Shown here: positions 28,578 to 43,500 of the stretch, one piece after another
Layout: each line of letters starts with the position of its first letter
Numbering within the stretch: position 1 is the stretch's first letter
Source: Sipunculus nudus
Taxonomy: Eukaryota > Annelida > Sipuncula > Golfingiida > Sipunculidae
Assembly (NCBI GenBank): GCA_026874595.1
Contig: CM049308.1
Location: 18,474,001 to 18,538,000 of the forward strand
Direction: 5' to 3'
DNA: 64,000 nucleotides
Translations under genes and position numbers: made by a program
Notes under the pieces: model-generated
Seen by the model: the letters and a program-made list of their open reading frames with translations, nothing else
Databases searched by the model: none
Told to the model about the DNA's origin: nothing

Positions 28578-31500
28578 AACATGTTATCATAATTTGTTTA
28601 GTTCCAAAAACTAAGAGCACCATGAGTAAGGCAGTTGTTACAACCAGTGAACCTACCAGTGTATTTTAGGTCTCTCTGCTCTGATGTCCGTCACCCAGCT
28701 TGCAACATGCGGGTTTTAGTCTGTATGGAAAACAAAGTGAGGGTTTGATAAGGACAGAGGGATGCAAAACAAAAGTACTTGAAGAACATCATCCAGGCTG
28801 GGGTACCGGTATATCGGAAAGAGTTGTGATCTGAATGAATTAGCTGATTTTGGAGTGAATAAGGGTTTTTGTACAACCAGCTCCAAATCGCCAAATTATA
28901 ATAGGGTGTATACAATTTCATGACCAGTGCATACTGAATACAGCATTTACATTATGACCAAGGATATATACATATATATTTTTGTTCTATATTTTAGTGG
29001 CAGCTTAGGTAATCAACCAAACCAGTTTAACAACAGAGGTGGCGGTCCTCCGTCACTGATGTCACAACAATTCTCAAGACCTGGAAGCCAGGGAGGAAGA
29101 GGTATGAATTTTTATAACTATCATTAACCTTACTTAAAATCATGAATATTCATGATCATTGACTAAACAAGTTTGAAAGACAAGAGAGCGTCAGAGGTAT
29201 GAATATTTATAAATATGTTGAACCGTTATGTTCAAATTGTTGACTAACATTATTAATGATCATCAGCATACTGCCAATTCTGGCATAGTTCAAATAGTTC
29301 TTGGTAGATGGTGCTGCAAACACCCCTTCCTAAAAAATATAAAAATATTAGGGGGAAATATTTGAAATGACACCCCCCCCCTTAGGACACATTTTGCATT
29401 ACTCCTGTCAATTCAAGACCAAAAAGTGGTATTTCCAACGCTTGATCACAGAAGAGTTGTGTGACAAAGTACAGTGTTACCACAGTCAATTATCATATTG
29501 ATTATGAAAATATGACTTTTAACATGGAAGACAAGGTAGCTGTGGGAAAAGATTTATTAATATTAATAATGATAAATAAATTTATATCTTGTAAATGTAA
29601 GACATTCGTCAACAGATAGATGTTTCTCACGCACCCCCCACATCAAACATTTTTTATTCCCTAGGTGTCACGTGGTAATCTGGTGACCTGCTTGATCCCT
29701 ATGCTTAAAAAAGTTAAAACTCCTGCGTCGGTCAGTTTCCCTCTGACTGATACTTGGGCCATATTTACCAATGAGTATACTTCAAAATATGATAATTCCT
29801 CTAAAACTTTGACCAATTAGACCTGTACATCATTTATAATTATCTCATATTTCTGTCTTTATGGACTATTTTCTCTAACAGCTGCTATGCTCAGTTTCTA
29901 TATGTAAACTAATCATTGTAAAAATAATCACTTAGAAACTGTCTAATTTTTGTGTGAAAGAATTCAAATCTAAAATTTAGTCCCACAAGGAGAAACTGTT
30001 TGCATATTTTACTTTTATGATTCCTGACTGTTCAGTGAGATTAAACATAACTGCCATCACGGCCCATCGGCAAATATCGTGTTCCAAATGAACTTTCATT
30101 ATACTTCTTTTGCAATTAAATTTTAAATAAGAAATATCAACAATGGTTATATAAGAATTAGAGAAATTTCTATTGTGTTTCTTTATAAACGATCTCAGAT
30201 CTTGTTTTAACAACGCATGACCATAATGTATTTTGATTGGGAATCCCCCATGTCATGGCCATTGGTGGGGCTGCGTGTTTCAGTGCTAATAGTGACATTT
30301 TGACACCCAAAGTATAATATAATCTGCTTTGTATGTTAATATTACACATAAAAGAAATAAAAATTTCACATATTTCGAAATTCCTTTCAAACTTTTGACA
30401 AATTTGACCTATAAATGGTTTATTGTCTCATATTTTAATCATTACTTGTCATTTCTATGCCAGTGCCTGACAAATAATTTATGATATTTTACGCTATTTT
30501 CACAGTAAAAAAAAAAAATAAAAGCCACCCAGATCATTTTCTGAAAAAAGTGCCTGAGAAACAGTTTTTTGGAGCCTAATGTTTGGAGGCCAGTGTCTAC
30601 TGCCATCTAGTGGCAGGAATAGATACTACATCACACTGTCATAGTAGACATTATTCTGGTGCTGTTTGTATGGTGCATTGTAGCCTTATTCTGAAGCTAG
30701 TCAAATGGCTGTAGTGACTCATTTTCCATGCTTAAAATACGGAATGTAAGATTATAAACTTTTTGAGGGGGGTTCCTTAAACTGGAGGAGCTACAGGATC
30801 TGTATATGTGTATTTTCCGCTCATCTGGCCATAGCCCGCTCAGCTGATGCCATGGTGATATAGCACCTGCACTGTTCATCTGCCATCCACAGTTCTCAAA
30901 CCCTGCTTCAAGTTTATTTTTTGACCGTTTTTATTTTGTCTGTTTTATCAGATAGAACTCATTGAAACTGTTGCATAGAATTTAAAATTCATGAATTAAG
31001 CAGATTTATTTTAATTTGTTCCAAATCACAGAAAAAATGCTGCTTCTCCATTATTTTGATTTAGTTTATCTAATATTGATAAGATGCTGCCTTCTATATA
31101 GAATTTTTAACCTGCAGGTGGGGCATCCTGAGACACAAACAACTGCTGTAATGAAATATATATTACATGCACTTCAGTGAAAATTGTATATGTCACAGGA
31201 GCTCTGGATGAGCACAATGTCATTATGGGGGGAGACATAGTGTTTGGTATGTCTGCTGCAGTGCCCGTTGTCTTCATCTTGTTATTTCTTGTGATTAAGA
31301 CTCAACATTTCTATATGAAATTTCAAATTTAAATTGTTTCTAGCAAAATCTTGTACGAGTTTGAATACTGGTGACCTTGACCTTTACAATCATGGTCAAA
31401 TAGGCCCAAATAAAAATTTTCTGTGAACCCCATAACTTTAGAAGTATAGCATATTTTTTTCCTCAACTTTCAAACACAAATTGTTTCAAACATGTTCTTT

Positions 31501-34500
31501 GAAGAGTTTGAAAACTGGTGACATTGACATGGATCTTCAAGGCCAAATTATCAAGAATATAAATTATTTGTGAACACATAACTTTTGAACCACTCTGTAT
31601 ATTTTCATGAAATTTGAAATTTAAATTGTTTCTACCAATATATCAAGTTTGAGAATTGATGACCCTGACCTTCATCGTCAAAATCAAATAGGTCAAAATA
31701 GAATTTTTTTTAACCCAATCACTTTTTAAGTATTACATATTGTTTCCTCCAGAATATAAATTATTTGTGAACACATAACGTTTAAACCACTGTATATTTT
31801 CATGAAATTTGAAACACTCATTGTTTCAACCAAGTTCTTTGTAGAGTTAAAAAAAAAAAAAGTGTCCTTGACCTTTATCTTCAATATCACATCCACCAAA
31901 ATAGAAATTATTTGTGAATGCTGTGACACTTGAATTAGTCTGTAATTTTTCCCTCAAATTTGGGGATGGGAGGCCAATAGGTAGGGGAGACATATCATTC
32001 TATTTATATGTTCTGGTTTTATGAACTGCTGTGGGTGGGTGCTGACCTCTGGTGGGGAGATTTGGCTCTATTAGGGAATGCTGTCAAGGAAGTATTCATC
32101 ATACTTCAGAAATGATACATGTTTATATTTAATTTTTTTATCAGTTTAGCAGAGCTAACCCTTAAGAGCATGTGAATTTGTATAAGTGTTTCTTTATGCT
32201 GTATTTGCCAAACGTATATGTATACTATGACACCCTGCTGTGTCAAAATACACCAGTTTTTGCAGCATTAGACATGATACCTTACTGAAGAAGTTTCCTC
32301 ATAAGTAAAGTGCCAAAAACTGTTTTTTATTTATGATTATCATCTTACAGTTTGCTTCAGATATAATTCATTTATTCAATCCAATCAGTTCCAGATTACC
32401 TCACCTGAAAAGTCATTCAAATGATATAAAAGAAATAAGGGAATAGCATACATATGCCATATATTCATTCAATTGAAATTGTATTTTACAAAGGAGGCCT
32501 GCAAAATCACTCTTTTTAAAAGTTTTTTCTTTGAGGATTTCCAGAAAATGACACTAATTTCTCTATTTTCACTCTTTTTTCAGCAGCACTCTTTTTTTTT
32601 GGTGAAAGAATTCCGATATATACTATTTCTCTCCTGCTTTAATAGTGCAGTTATAGCAATAATGAGACAGTTCACAATTTGAAAATGCCCTAATCTTTAT
32701 CCGGAGGATTTACGCCAATTATGTTTCTGGATTTGGGAACGATATGCTTAAATATATGTATACACAACTGTGGTATGTGAAGCACATCTTTATTCATTTT
32801 GTGATAAAAAATTGGGAATAGCTGGTAATTTTACTATTTTTTCACTCCTTATTTCAAAGAAGTCTACTCTTTTTTTCTGGAACACTTACTCTTTTTTTGG
32901 TGATTTACCCTTGGCAGGCCTGCAAAGATTGAAACTTTGTTGGATTTTTTTTTTTAAAGTGAGCTTGACAAAAATTCAACCTTCATTAAGTTGTATATTA
33001 ATATATATGTAGTTGTATAGGAACCAGCTAAAGGGTATCTTACACTAGTAAATGTGAAGTAAAGGGAAGGAAATATCTTGTCCAAGCTTATATGTATTCA
33101 AATATTGGCAAACTTCTTTTTGTTGTACAAAACAGTTTTCATTCAATTCATCAAGTGTATTTGAAATCCTAAGTGAGACCTTAAAGTTACTCAGTCATCA
33201 TTATATGTAATGTTTTCCAATTTTATCAGTAATGTAAAAGTCAAATTAACAGTATTTGAATAGCTGCCAATTGAGTCCCCCGGAGAACTATACTAAGGGA
33301 AAATAGTCACCAAAACAAAGTAATTACCAAAATTATTATGTGTTTAATCCTTTTTACTTAACATGGAAAATCAAGGTAACAGTGGTTGATAAGTGAATAT
33401 TTATGTTCATGAATGAATACAGTTTAACAGTTTACAATTAAAAATATATGACCCAGAGTCCAGACATAAAGTTCCAAGGAACCTAAAAAATTTCCCTTTT
33501 TTTCATGACTTTGACGTCAGTTCTGCACAGCAGGGAGCGACTTTGACAGCATGTCTCCATTAAATATTCTGCCATAAGGAAGGATTTCTCTGAAGGAAAC
33601 ATTATCTAAATTTATTAAATGTACATAAAATGTTCCACATGTCCTGTTATGTGCTGAGTATGCATATACCATATATGAGTAACAAGTACAAGATATATAT
33701 GTTTTACCTATGCACTAAGTTAAGCAGGGATGCTGTTTTTGCTTGCTTTTCTGTGTGCATGTGTCTCAGTGAATGTGTATGTTTGTGTCGGTGTCTGTGT
33801 GTCCAAGTTTGTATTTATATGTGTGCGGCCTTGAATTTATTTGTTTTTATGTTTTTGGCCCAGTTTGTGTTTTTCTGTGTGCCCTGTTCGTGTGTGTCTG
33901 TTGTGTTTACGTGTGTGGGTCTATGTGTGTTCTTGTTTCTATCTGTTTTTCTGTATGTGCCCATATGTGTCTGCATTTGTTTGTGTGTGTTTTTTTCTAT
34001 GTCCATGTTTATGTCTGTGGTTGTTTCAGTAAAGAATTTAAAACATTGTATTAATGGAACTTGAAACATTGACTTGAAGTTTAAAAATTTAGAACAGGTT
34101 AACACGTGCATAAATCAACTGTTACTAGGCCTGTTTGTAACTATGTGTTATTACTGCCATGTATGAACTGCCCCATATAGTCATACAGTCAACGCAGTCA
34201 AACTGAAGCACAGTAAGACACAGAGACTGTTGTTCAGCTCTTAAATTAAATATACACAATTTTAAAATTAATGTTAGTTGTAGGGAAGTGATTAAGATAT
34301 TACACTTCAGAACTGAAGATCTTTGGTTTGGTCCGTGCCAGAGTGTCAAAAGCACAGTGATGAAATAACAATACAAAAATCAGAGAATCTGTATGTGTCA
34401 TAATGATTTAAAGATAAGTCTTACCTGTGCATATAATATCTTGAATATAGAAGGCTTTATTATTATACAGCATTTCTATCATGTGGTACCGTTCATCCTT

Positions 34501-37500
34501 ATTCAGCAGAGTGCGCCACCCATATGTCATGGGCTGTACCTTAGCACATTCACTACATTCATTCTTAACTAATGGCTTCTTAACTTATTGTTAGCCTTCC
34601 CACCAAGAAGTTGTACATATAAATGACACATGATCAGTTTATGTTTTTATAAAAAAAAACATACTTTTTCTGCATTGGTTTATTTTTTCACCCTGGAGTT
34701 ACAGCAAGATGAAATAAATTATGAATCGTCTGAATTTCTGATATTACCTATAGAATTATATCTAAAATATTTGCTTCAGAGGTAATATAACTACTTGATA
34801 TAATATATTTTTTTTTTAATTATAATTAAAAGCTGTACAGGAGTATTTGATTCAAATCAGATTGATATAATTGAGCCTATTGTATTTGTAAAGGAATACA
34901 GAGAGTTAATATTATTGGCCCAAAATGGGGAGGGGGAGGGTGTTAAGTGAGTCACAGCCCAGTTTGTGCTTCCACATAAAGCAGTGAGTTTTATCTCCGT
35001 GCCTCGGAGTGCAGGGAAACAAGGCTTTTTGTTATTAGGGATACTTATCTCACATAACTGTCCATCCCTTATGGCCCTTTTCCAGGCTGTATTTATCAAG
35101 ACCAGATGAGAAATAAATTTACAAGGAAGACCATGCATAGTTGCTCAGAGCATCGAGAGGGTATGTAAATTAATGACGGAGTCATTACCCAGATATTATG
35201 AGAGAGAGGCCGCTTGTGTTTGCCTAGTCCCGGTTGTAACACTGCAGGCATCTGTGCCTTTCTCACCGACATCGTCAAATCCATCTATGTTTATGGCTGA
35301 TTTGCAAACCAGCTTTAATCATTAGTTTTATTTGACGCTGTATGTGCACATAACCTCTGCTTGTTTCAGAGTAATACTTCAGCCCTCACGATTGTTTGTC
35401 ATTTGATCTCAGTTATGTAAAATATATGCACAGATTCTTGAATTTTTTCAAACATTTGGGTTTATAGCACATTAATAAACCTCCGCATGCTTGGAAGGCC
35501 AGTTTGTTTAGGTATTGGACTATGTTGAGTTGAAGGTCCCCTGTTCAGGCCACCCAAAAACCAAAGATTTAAAAAATATTTCCTAATAAAACAGATATTC
35601 TCTTCAAGGTCTCATCATGATTCTTCCTGGGTAGGTACATTGAAAATTGATATTACAAAGTTCTCAGCAAATGCATCCAAGCACATGGACCAACTATCTC
35701 AAATTCACCGGCTTTATACATTTTGGCTCCTTGAATTTGTAAGCACAGTCTTTTTATACGCCTGTCATATGACGGGAGTATTTTGGTATACCCACTGTCC
35801 GTCCGTTCGTCCATTAACTTTTAGTGTCGCTGGGATAACTAACCGGGCTTTGATGGACTTTCACCAAACTCACCATATAACTGCTTACCAACAGATTATC
35901 TTGCCCAAGTCCAATTATGGGCAAAATCCACGCATATTTAATAAGGTCACGTGTCACTAGGCTTCTTTGTGGTGTCCCCGCAATAACTTACGAAGAATAT
36001 GAAGGATTTGACTAAAACTCATCTGAAATGTTAACCAATAAAATATCTCACCTAATTGTGATTTCCAGCAAAATCCCTGCATATTTAATGAGGTCAGAGG
36101 TCACCACACTTTGGAGGCACCAATTGAATTAAACAAAAATCCTGTGGATTTTCATGAAACTTGTACATATTTACCAATAGTTTCTCACTTCAATTAAATT
36201 CCTCAGCAGATTTAACGCATATTTGATGAGGTCAGAGGTCACAAGACATAAGATGGGCGTATTATGCACATTTGCGGTGCTCTTGTTTATGTTTTGCATC
36301 ACTTGTCATGCAAGCTCATTTGCATTATTGTATAGGATTATGCAAATGATTTTGATAACGAAATATTGGCAGTTGCCAAGATATTTTCTGGAGGAAACCC
36401 TGTACCTCATGTTTAATAAACATACATGATTTGTGAATAGGTCCCTTTTTAAAGAACATACTCTTATCATGAGGTTACCAATATCCTGTTTATATGACAG
36501 CACCATCTACAGGCTGTGGGTCTGTTTAAAAAAATAAAATCAAATAAAACTACCGTACTGAGACTGAAAGATCATGTGTTACACTGAGCACACCTTATAT
36601 TGGGGTGGGGTGGGGGACATGTGCACTAGACGTTAGATTAGCCTCTTGTTTAAACAAATCTGGCAAGCTTCGTGCATAGACCTACCAGGTGCATAGAGTC
36701 ATAACTGTTAAATATAAAAACTTCCCAAAGTGTTTCAGCCAGATGAGAACACAAAATCAGGTACCAGAGTGTGAAAACATGTAGTTTGACAAGCCAGCGT
36801 GGCTGTCCTCGTAGTGGGGTCTCCGTTTAGGTTACCATATGTTACATATGTCAAGACTTGACGTTTGAGTGTGAATTGGCCACTGCTGACGATTCACGTT
36901 TGCGGTGTCTGTTGATGTGATCCTGTCCTTCAGCAAAAGGGGACTTCTATTTCGTACTGATCCGCTAAAGTGCCAATAGTCACATGCTTGAGGGATAAAT
37001 CACAACATATGTTTTTCACCCTAACGAACATATCTCCAGCTCTGCTGCACTTGCGACTTTGCCGGGAGGTTGGCTCGGGCTGTTAAATGGAGAGGTTCAT
37101 GATCGCAGTACAGATTGTCTACACATTAAAATCGTGTGCTTAAGATAAAGTCACATCAGCTCTCGACAGGACACTTTGGCTTTGCTTGAGTATTATTATA
37201 TCCCTGAGTAGATTGTTCTCTTGGATTAACTTCTCTTAATCTTCTCTTACATAGCTTCAGTTGGCTCATTATACTGGACAAATCATATCATATTACATAC
37301 TGCACCCAGTAGCTGTCTCTCAGTGTTTGTTCAGGCTAATGGTTAAATATTTAGAAGTCTTTGTTGTTGATTATTTTTCATTAACCATTTAAACTCACGT
37401 ACACACAGACAACAGTGTCTTAAAGTAGAAAAAAAAAACTGAAATTTAGTTCAGATGATAACAGACCTGTATTTAAAGAGATCTAGATATCCTGCTCATG

Positions 37501-37523
37501 TTTAATATGTTTTACAGAAATGC

Positions 37524-37573
<50 letters not shown>

Positions 37574-40500
37574 GTTAATTACAGACTCTTGAATTAAAAA
37601 AAATAGTATCTGTATTTTGTCATATGGAATTTAGAAAAAAAATCAAATTATTTTTTTATTCATTTATGCGCTTTTAAAGTTTTTAAAAAAATGTGAAATG
37701 ATTTGGTTTTACCAGTTAATTGTAAATAAAGGTAAGAAACATGCAAGATGCATTCTGTGCAATTTTTTTTTTAAGGAAATGTTTCTTTGTATGCTTGTCA
37801 ATAAGACTTATAAAAGAAAATAATCATAATTATCAGATATTCCGAATTAATAATGCCTTAAGATTATTGAAATTTTATCTTCAAAATAATATTATGTATA
37901 ATTATGTATATCATAATTTCAACGTATAGAATATTGAAATTTATATTGTAATTATTTTATAATAATGTCATAATGATGATTAAAAATCTTACACTTATTA
38001 TAAATATTGTATTTTGCACCAGAAGAATAAAGTCAATTAGTTTTAATGTATCAAAAGACAGCATATTTATCAACAGTATTTAAACAACCTCTCTGAATAT
38101 GAAGTAGAACTTAGAAACACAAAGCCAGCAAGAACCAGCAAGTTCACTCACAACGTTTGTTGAAGAGTCAGAGAATAAATGAATTATCTGCAAAAAAGTG
38201 TTGACAAGGTCGTGTAATTGCACTTTGGTCAACAGTGATTGGGTATGGTTGCTACCCATGGGGAACATTTTCGTCAGTAGAAGAGGGTATCGGTACCAGT
38301 AAGTGTTCTCCGTCTGCGACCGGTTGGTTAGACAAACAGCACCTGGAACATGAAGAGAGTGTTAATCAGCGCGGGTTGCTAGTCTCTTGTCAGTTTAGAT
38401 GTTCCCGCTGTCTTCAGCCTCACCTCTCCGTCTCGTGAGTGTCCGACGGGGCAGGGAGGGGGGCCCGTGTGTTGGCCGCTGCTACAATTCCGGTGACGTC
38501 AAGTGTGTTTGTGCCCCCCTACCAAAGCGCAGATGGTTTCATTGAAAACTGACCTCACAACCCCATTAGTTCTTAAACAATTACGAGTGGTTTCTCCAAT
38601 TTTGCTAGGGTGACACTAGTGCAAATGTTGACTGTATCTTTGATGGTCTGTTAAATTCAAGTTTTGCCGACTTTGCCTAGGTGTATAGGGAGGGATATTG
38701 GTGGGATACAACTCACAATAAATATCACTATCTGTTGTCAGATTCAGAAGATGTTCAGTGTATAGCTCAATATTTCAAAATTTGCCAGGAAAAAATTTAC
38801 ATGGTATGTAAATATTAATTAAGCTTTTAATATATCATATTCATAAAGAATCTTATATATTTTTCATTGAAATGGGTTTATAATTGCAGACATACAGATT
38901 ATTCATACATTTAGAAGATATCACACTTTTTTTCTGACAGCAACAAAAAATAAGAGAGAAATAACAGAACACAAAGAGAACATTAATGCAATACCCATAT
39001 ATGGATATCCCTCAGTATAAATACAGTGAAATAAAAAAAATATGGATTTGGTATGATATTGGTACACAGTACAACCAGATTCCAGCACTGTAGATGTCAC
39101 ACATTTTATCAGCAAAAGTAACCTTTATATGTGCTCAAAATTATGAACTGTTTATTTTTTTTTAAATATAATAAACTTCTTATAGTTTATTAGAGCAAAT
39201 CTGCATAAATTTTGTGCAAAGTAAGGGTCAAGTATATGCTATTTGCTAAAATAGGGTTGAACCATGTAGAAAATAACAAGAGATATAAAATAATTTCTTT
39301 TACTTTTTTGAGGTGCAGAATTTTGAGATTTTGACTTGTATCTCTTTAGGATGAGATACAGCTGGTAACAGCTTATGAATTTAATCAAATTGGAGGACTT
39401 TTGGATGTATGTGGGAAAAAGATTAGAACTGGAGCTTTCTGTGGTTGTTCAAATGGGATCTGCAAATGAGAGGATCGATGGATCAATCAGAATTAAAGAT
39501 GGAAAGTGTGAAAGTTCATTAAATCTGTGAACAAGCTACTAGAAGGAGACAGAAATCTCCCCCAGTGTGGAGCAGGAAGGAGGGTTGTTTGCTTGAGAAA
39601 ATAAGGCAGGGCAGGCCATTGTGAGATGTGCCAGTCTCTCAGTAGCTAAATTGATTACTCGCTGGTTCAGATGCTACAGATAGCAACAAATTAACGTTGC
39701 TAAGAAGTCCCAAATCAAATGTAGCCCATCTCCGACATCCTCAGACCTGTCAGTCAACGAGATGGTGAAACATTTCATCAATGATCCTGAACCCAGATTC
39801 CTACTTTCAGGTCGCGTTATCTGGTCAGACCTGCTAATGAAGGCCTTTTAATTAAGCGGCAGATTGCCATGGACAATAACAAGGTATTATTAGTGAGTAT
39901 TAGTGTGAAGAGGAATGTTCACTCACCTTAAGCTCAGAGTTTACACCTGAGGTGTGATTTGTTAGTTTTCCAGCTTTTACACTTAAAACTCTTCTAAGCA
40001 GATCAACACTAATGGTCCCTAAATAAGATTACATCACCGGGATATTTAAGAGTAAGAGTACCAGAATTTTGATGAGGAACTCTCTTTGTTGATCTATTGG
40101 TCAGAACTGAGCCCTTGTGAATAGCGGCCCCACCTGGAGCACAATTGATACTTTCTGGTTTTTACAGGTGTTCTCTGCTCTGGAGGCAATACTTGGAATT
40201 AGTTAGGTAACCACACTAGGGATTAGCTTGGATAAGGGGTTTGGAGAATTTCAATGACATGTGATGGAATTTAATAGGTTTAAAAAGTAAATTCAATGTT
40301 TTAATCCATCTTTGATAAGACAAATGTAATCCAAAATATCATCAGGAAGTGAAGGTGTTTTTTTTTTACAGAAAATTCATTGATTCCCTTTCAAAAGTGA
40401 ATTTTATTGGTGATCATTTCCAGTTATTTTGTGAAACCATGATGAGACAGAAGTTAAACCTAAAAGGTTTATTTTTATCTGAATCAAAATTTCAGTCAGC

Positions 40501-43500
40501 CAGTTGAAATATGTCTTGTTAACAAAAGTAAATATTAAAGAGAGAGGGAACGGGGAGAGAAGGACAAAGCCCTAGACAAACTGAGACACAGACAGAATAG
40601 AGAGCCAGAGAGAGAGAGAGAGACAGATAAACAGAGAAAGAGATACAGAGGAAAACAGACAGACCTGTAGACAAACTCAGGAATAGAGAAAAGGCAAAGA
40701 AAGGCAGAGCTTGATCTAGACAAAACTAAAGAAAGAGAAAAAGAGGTAGACAATCAGACAGAAAAATTGAGAGAGAGAGAGAGGGTCACAGCAAGTGGAA
40801 GAAAAAAAAACGAGACAGCTTTGACTGTGTGTTTCTAGGCTACACCTAAGTGTTGTGTATTTTGTGACCATGTATTTCCCATCATCCTTTGCACAGAGGT
40901 CAGGTCACCTCGCAATTGTGTACACAGGTTCTTTTTTTTTGTTTTAGATAGCGATGCCACTTCAGCCCAGCTCTAGTGGCACTAAGTGTAATTTTATATG
41001 TGTCTCGTGACTTTTAGAGCAGCTTGCCGGGTAACTCAGTATGTTAAAGAGGCCTCAATTTTCACAGTCGCCAAGAGTGATATAAATTACAACGAAGCAT
41101 TCCAGTGACATATATTTTTAAAAAATTATAATTATTAAACATTTATGGTAGATATTTTATTATATATGTGTGGTATTTTATTTTGTGTTTATGGTAAGTG
41201 GAGGTAATTAATCAATCAGTTCGCTGGATGGGTTTTGATAAGGAGAAAATTAGGGTGAGCTCAGGTGCACTGGATGGAGTGTCATTTGAGAGGTGTGACC
41301 ACAAAGTCTGTACCCTTGATAGGGGTACGGTTAATGTTGTGAGCTAGAAGTACCAGGTATTTTATGTGCACAAGTAGATCTGAAAGAACGAGAGAGAGGG
41401 CCACAGGGAGTGTAAAATGACCATTTTATGGTAATTTAACACTTTTATGAATTCTTATTTGAATTTATTCTGTGGTAAAAGATGGCACAAATTACAGTGA
41501 AGGTACTCTTACATGTCAATAAAAATAAACCTGATTCAAGTGTAATGTTAATGTTCAGTCAGATAATTTCCATCACACTCTAGGATATATTTTCTTGTAT
41601 GAACTGATTATCAGTGGTGTTTCCACTTTTAACTCAGTTCACTTTGAAAATTGAAATTTAACAGTAGAACTTTTTACTGGTAAAACCTTTCATACTGGGA
41701 ACACCTCTCAGTTAAGGACAAGTACTATTCATGCATAGTTGCATACCTTTCAAGTATGATGGAGACCTCCAAATTTTGGCCACTATTGAATTATGAATCT
41801 TGTGGATTGTGGTTTACAGAAATTTTTATCAATTTGGATTTTTATAATTTTAACTAGTTCCATCAGGATCCATATAGCAAATTAATAAAAAAAATACTGA
41901 CTATAGTTTACAGTAAGTAATAATTGACTGAATACCAGAACTCGATTTCAGTTTACAGTCATATGTTAAATAGGTTCCTATCATAGTGATAGCTGAACTG
42001 AAGGGTACTCTTCAGGTATTTAATAACATTGTAAGGAGCAATACAAGTCAGTTATATTTGGTTTACATCATTGTATGACAGAAGTAGGCTAAAAATGAGA
42101 GGCACATGGAGAAAAAGCAGGAATAGTCAACCAGCGAGAATCGAGGACTCGTGATGTGATCCTCTGAAGAGTGTACAGCCATTCACAATCCCTTCACACT
42201 TTGAGGTCATTACTTCTATGATTAATGGTACAAAATAAATCTGTGTGTGTGTATTCTGAATGTCTTAACCTGTGGAATAACAAGCACTTGTTTTTCAGGG
42301 TACAATACAACGTAACACAGATTGACTGATGTGTTCTATATTAAACAGTATTAATCTCCATGTGTGTAGTATGATTGTCTTCACCTGTTGCATTGAGAGC
42401 ACTTGCATCACACTTTCAGGGTACACTACAACCAGATACAGTATGACTGATTTGTGAGAAATGATACAGTATCCTGATATAATTTGAGGATGTGGGCATG
42501 GTCAGAAAAAAATGTTATTCCTCTCTAAACTTGCCAGTACACATCCCCTTGCCACCAAACACTCTCTGCGGTTGGGTTTCTGCCTGCCTGGATACTGTCC
42601 TCTTTTCACATCACATCCCCATCACCCTTTTCAAACTCTTACAAGTTATCTCAGTTTCTCAAAACCACTTATTAGGGTTGCTATTTTGCATACACACTCA
42701 AACCAAGATGTCACAGATGGCAAGTCAGAATTATTGGTATACTGCTAGTATACTTTGTCTGTGTGTGTATATTATAATTAGTTTGAGCCATCAAGACTAG
42801 ATATATTCCATCTTCAGGGCAGAATACCACCTGACAGTAGCTTTTGACAAATCTATGACAAGCGATACAATATTAACCTGTATATATGTTTAACATATGA
42901 GTATGTATTATGAATATCCCAACCTCTGGCATGAAGAGCACTTGAATTATGCCTTCAGGGAATAACACAACCTGACATCCTGCCTCATAATCTGTGTGTA
43001 TTGAATGATAAAATTTTAACCTGTGCATGTGTATTTTGGAAGTCTTAACATGTGGCATTAAGAGCACTTCTTTTATGCCTTCAGGGCATATTACAACCTG
43101 CCACCTGTTTCATGTACCAGCTAACAGATTTTGTATGTTTACCCAGAGTCATACACCATATATGCCAGTAGTACAGTTGTGTTGAACACACAGCAAGGCT
43201 AAACTTCAGTGATCATAGTTTAATCTGTTCAACCTTCTGTATAATCTCATTAAATGCAACATTACCTGGCCAGACATTCTGTCTGCCAATAAAGCTTACT
43301 CAGCAGGGGGTTTAAGTCTCAGGATATATTTTTTATCAGTATGGATGTACTGTGTGGCATAATGGTAGTCTGTTTGAATCTTTGTATCTCGCAAATAGCC
43401 AAATGCTCTGTAATCCTGTGTGATCTTGCCGGAGGATTATTCAGGGATTAGTGTAGGGGGCTTGTCTCATGCTAAGTGCCTACTATATAAATCTCTTAGG

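Noticed and set aside
33630-34064. 144-codon Cys/Val/Phe-rich frame that looks like a membrane or cysteine-rich protein
   Set aside because: Encoded by a degenerate TG-rich low-complexity tract, open in several frames at once.
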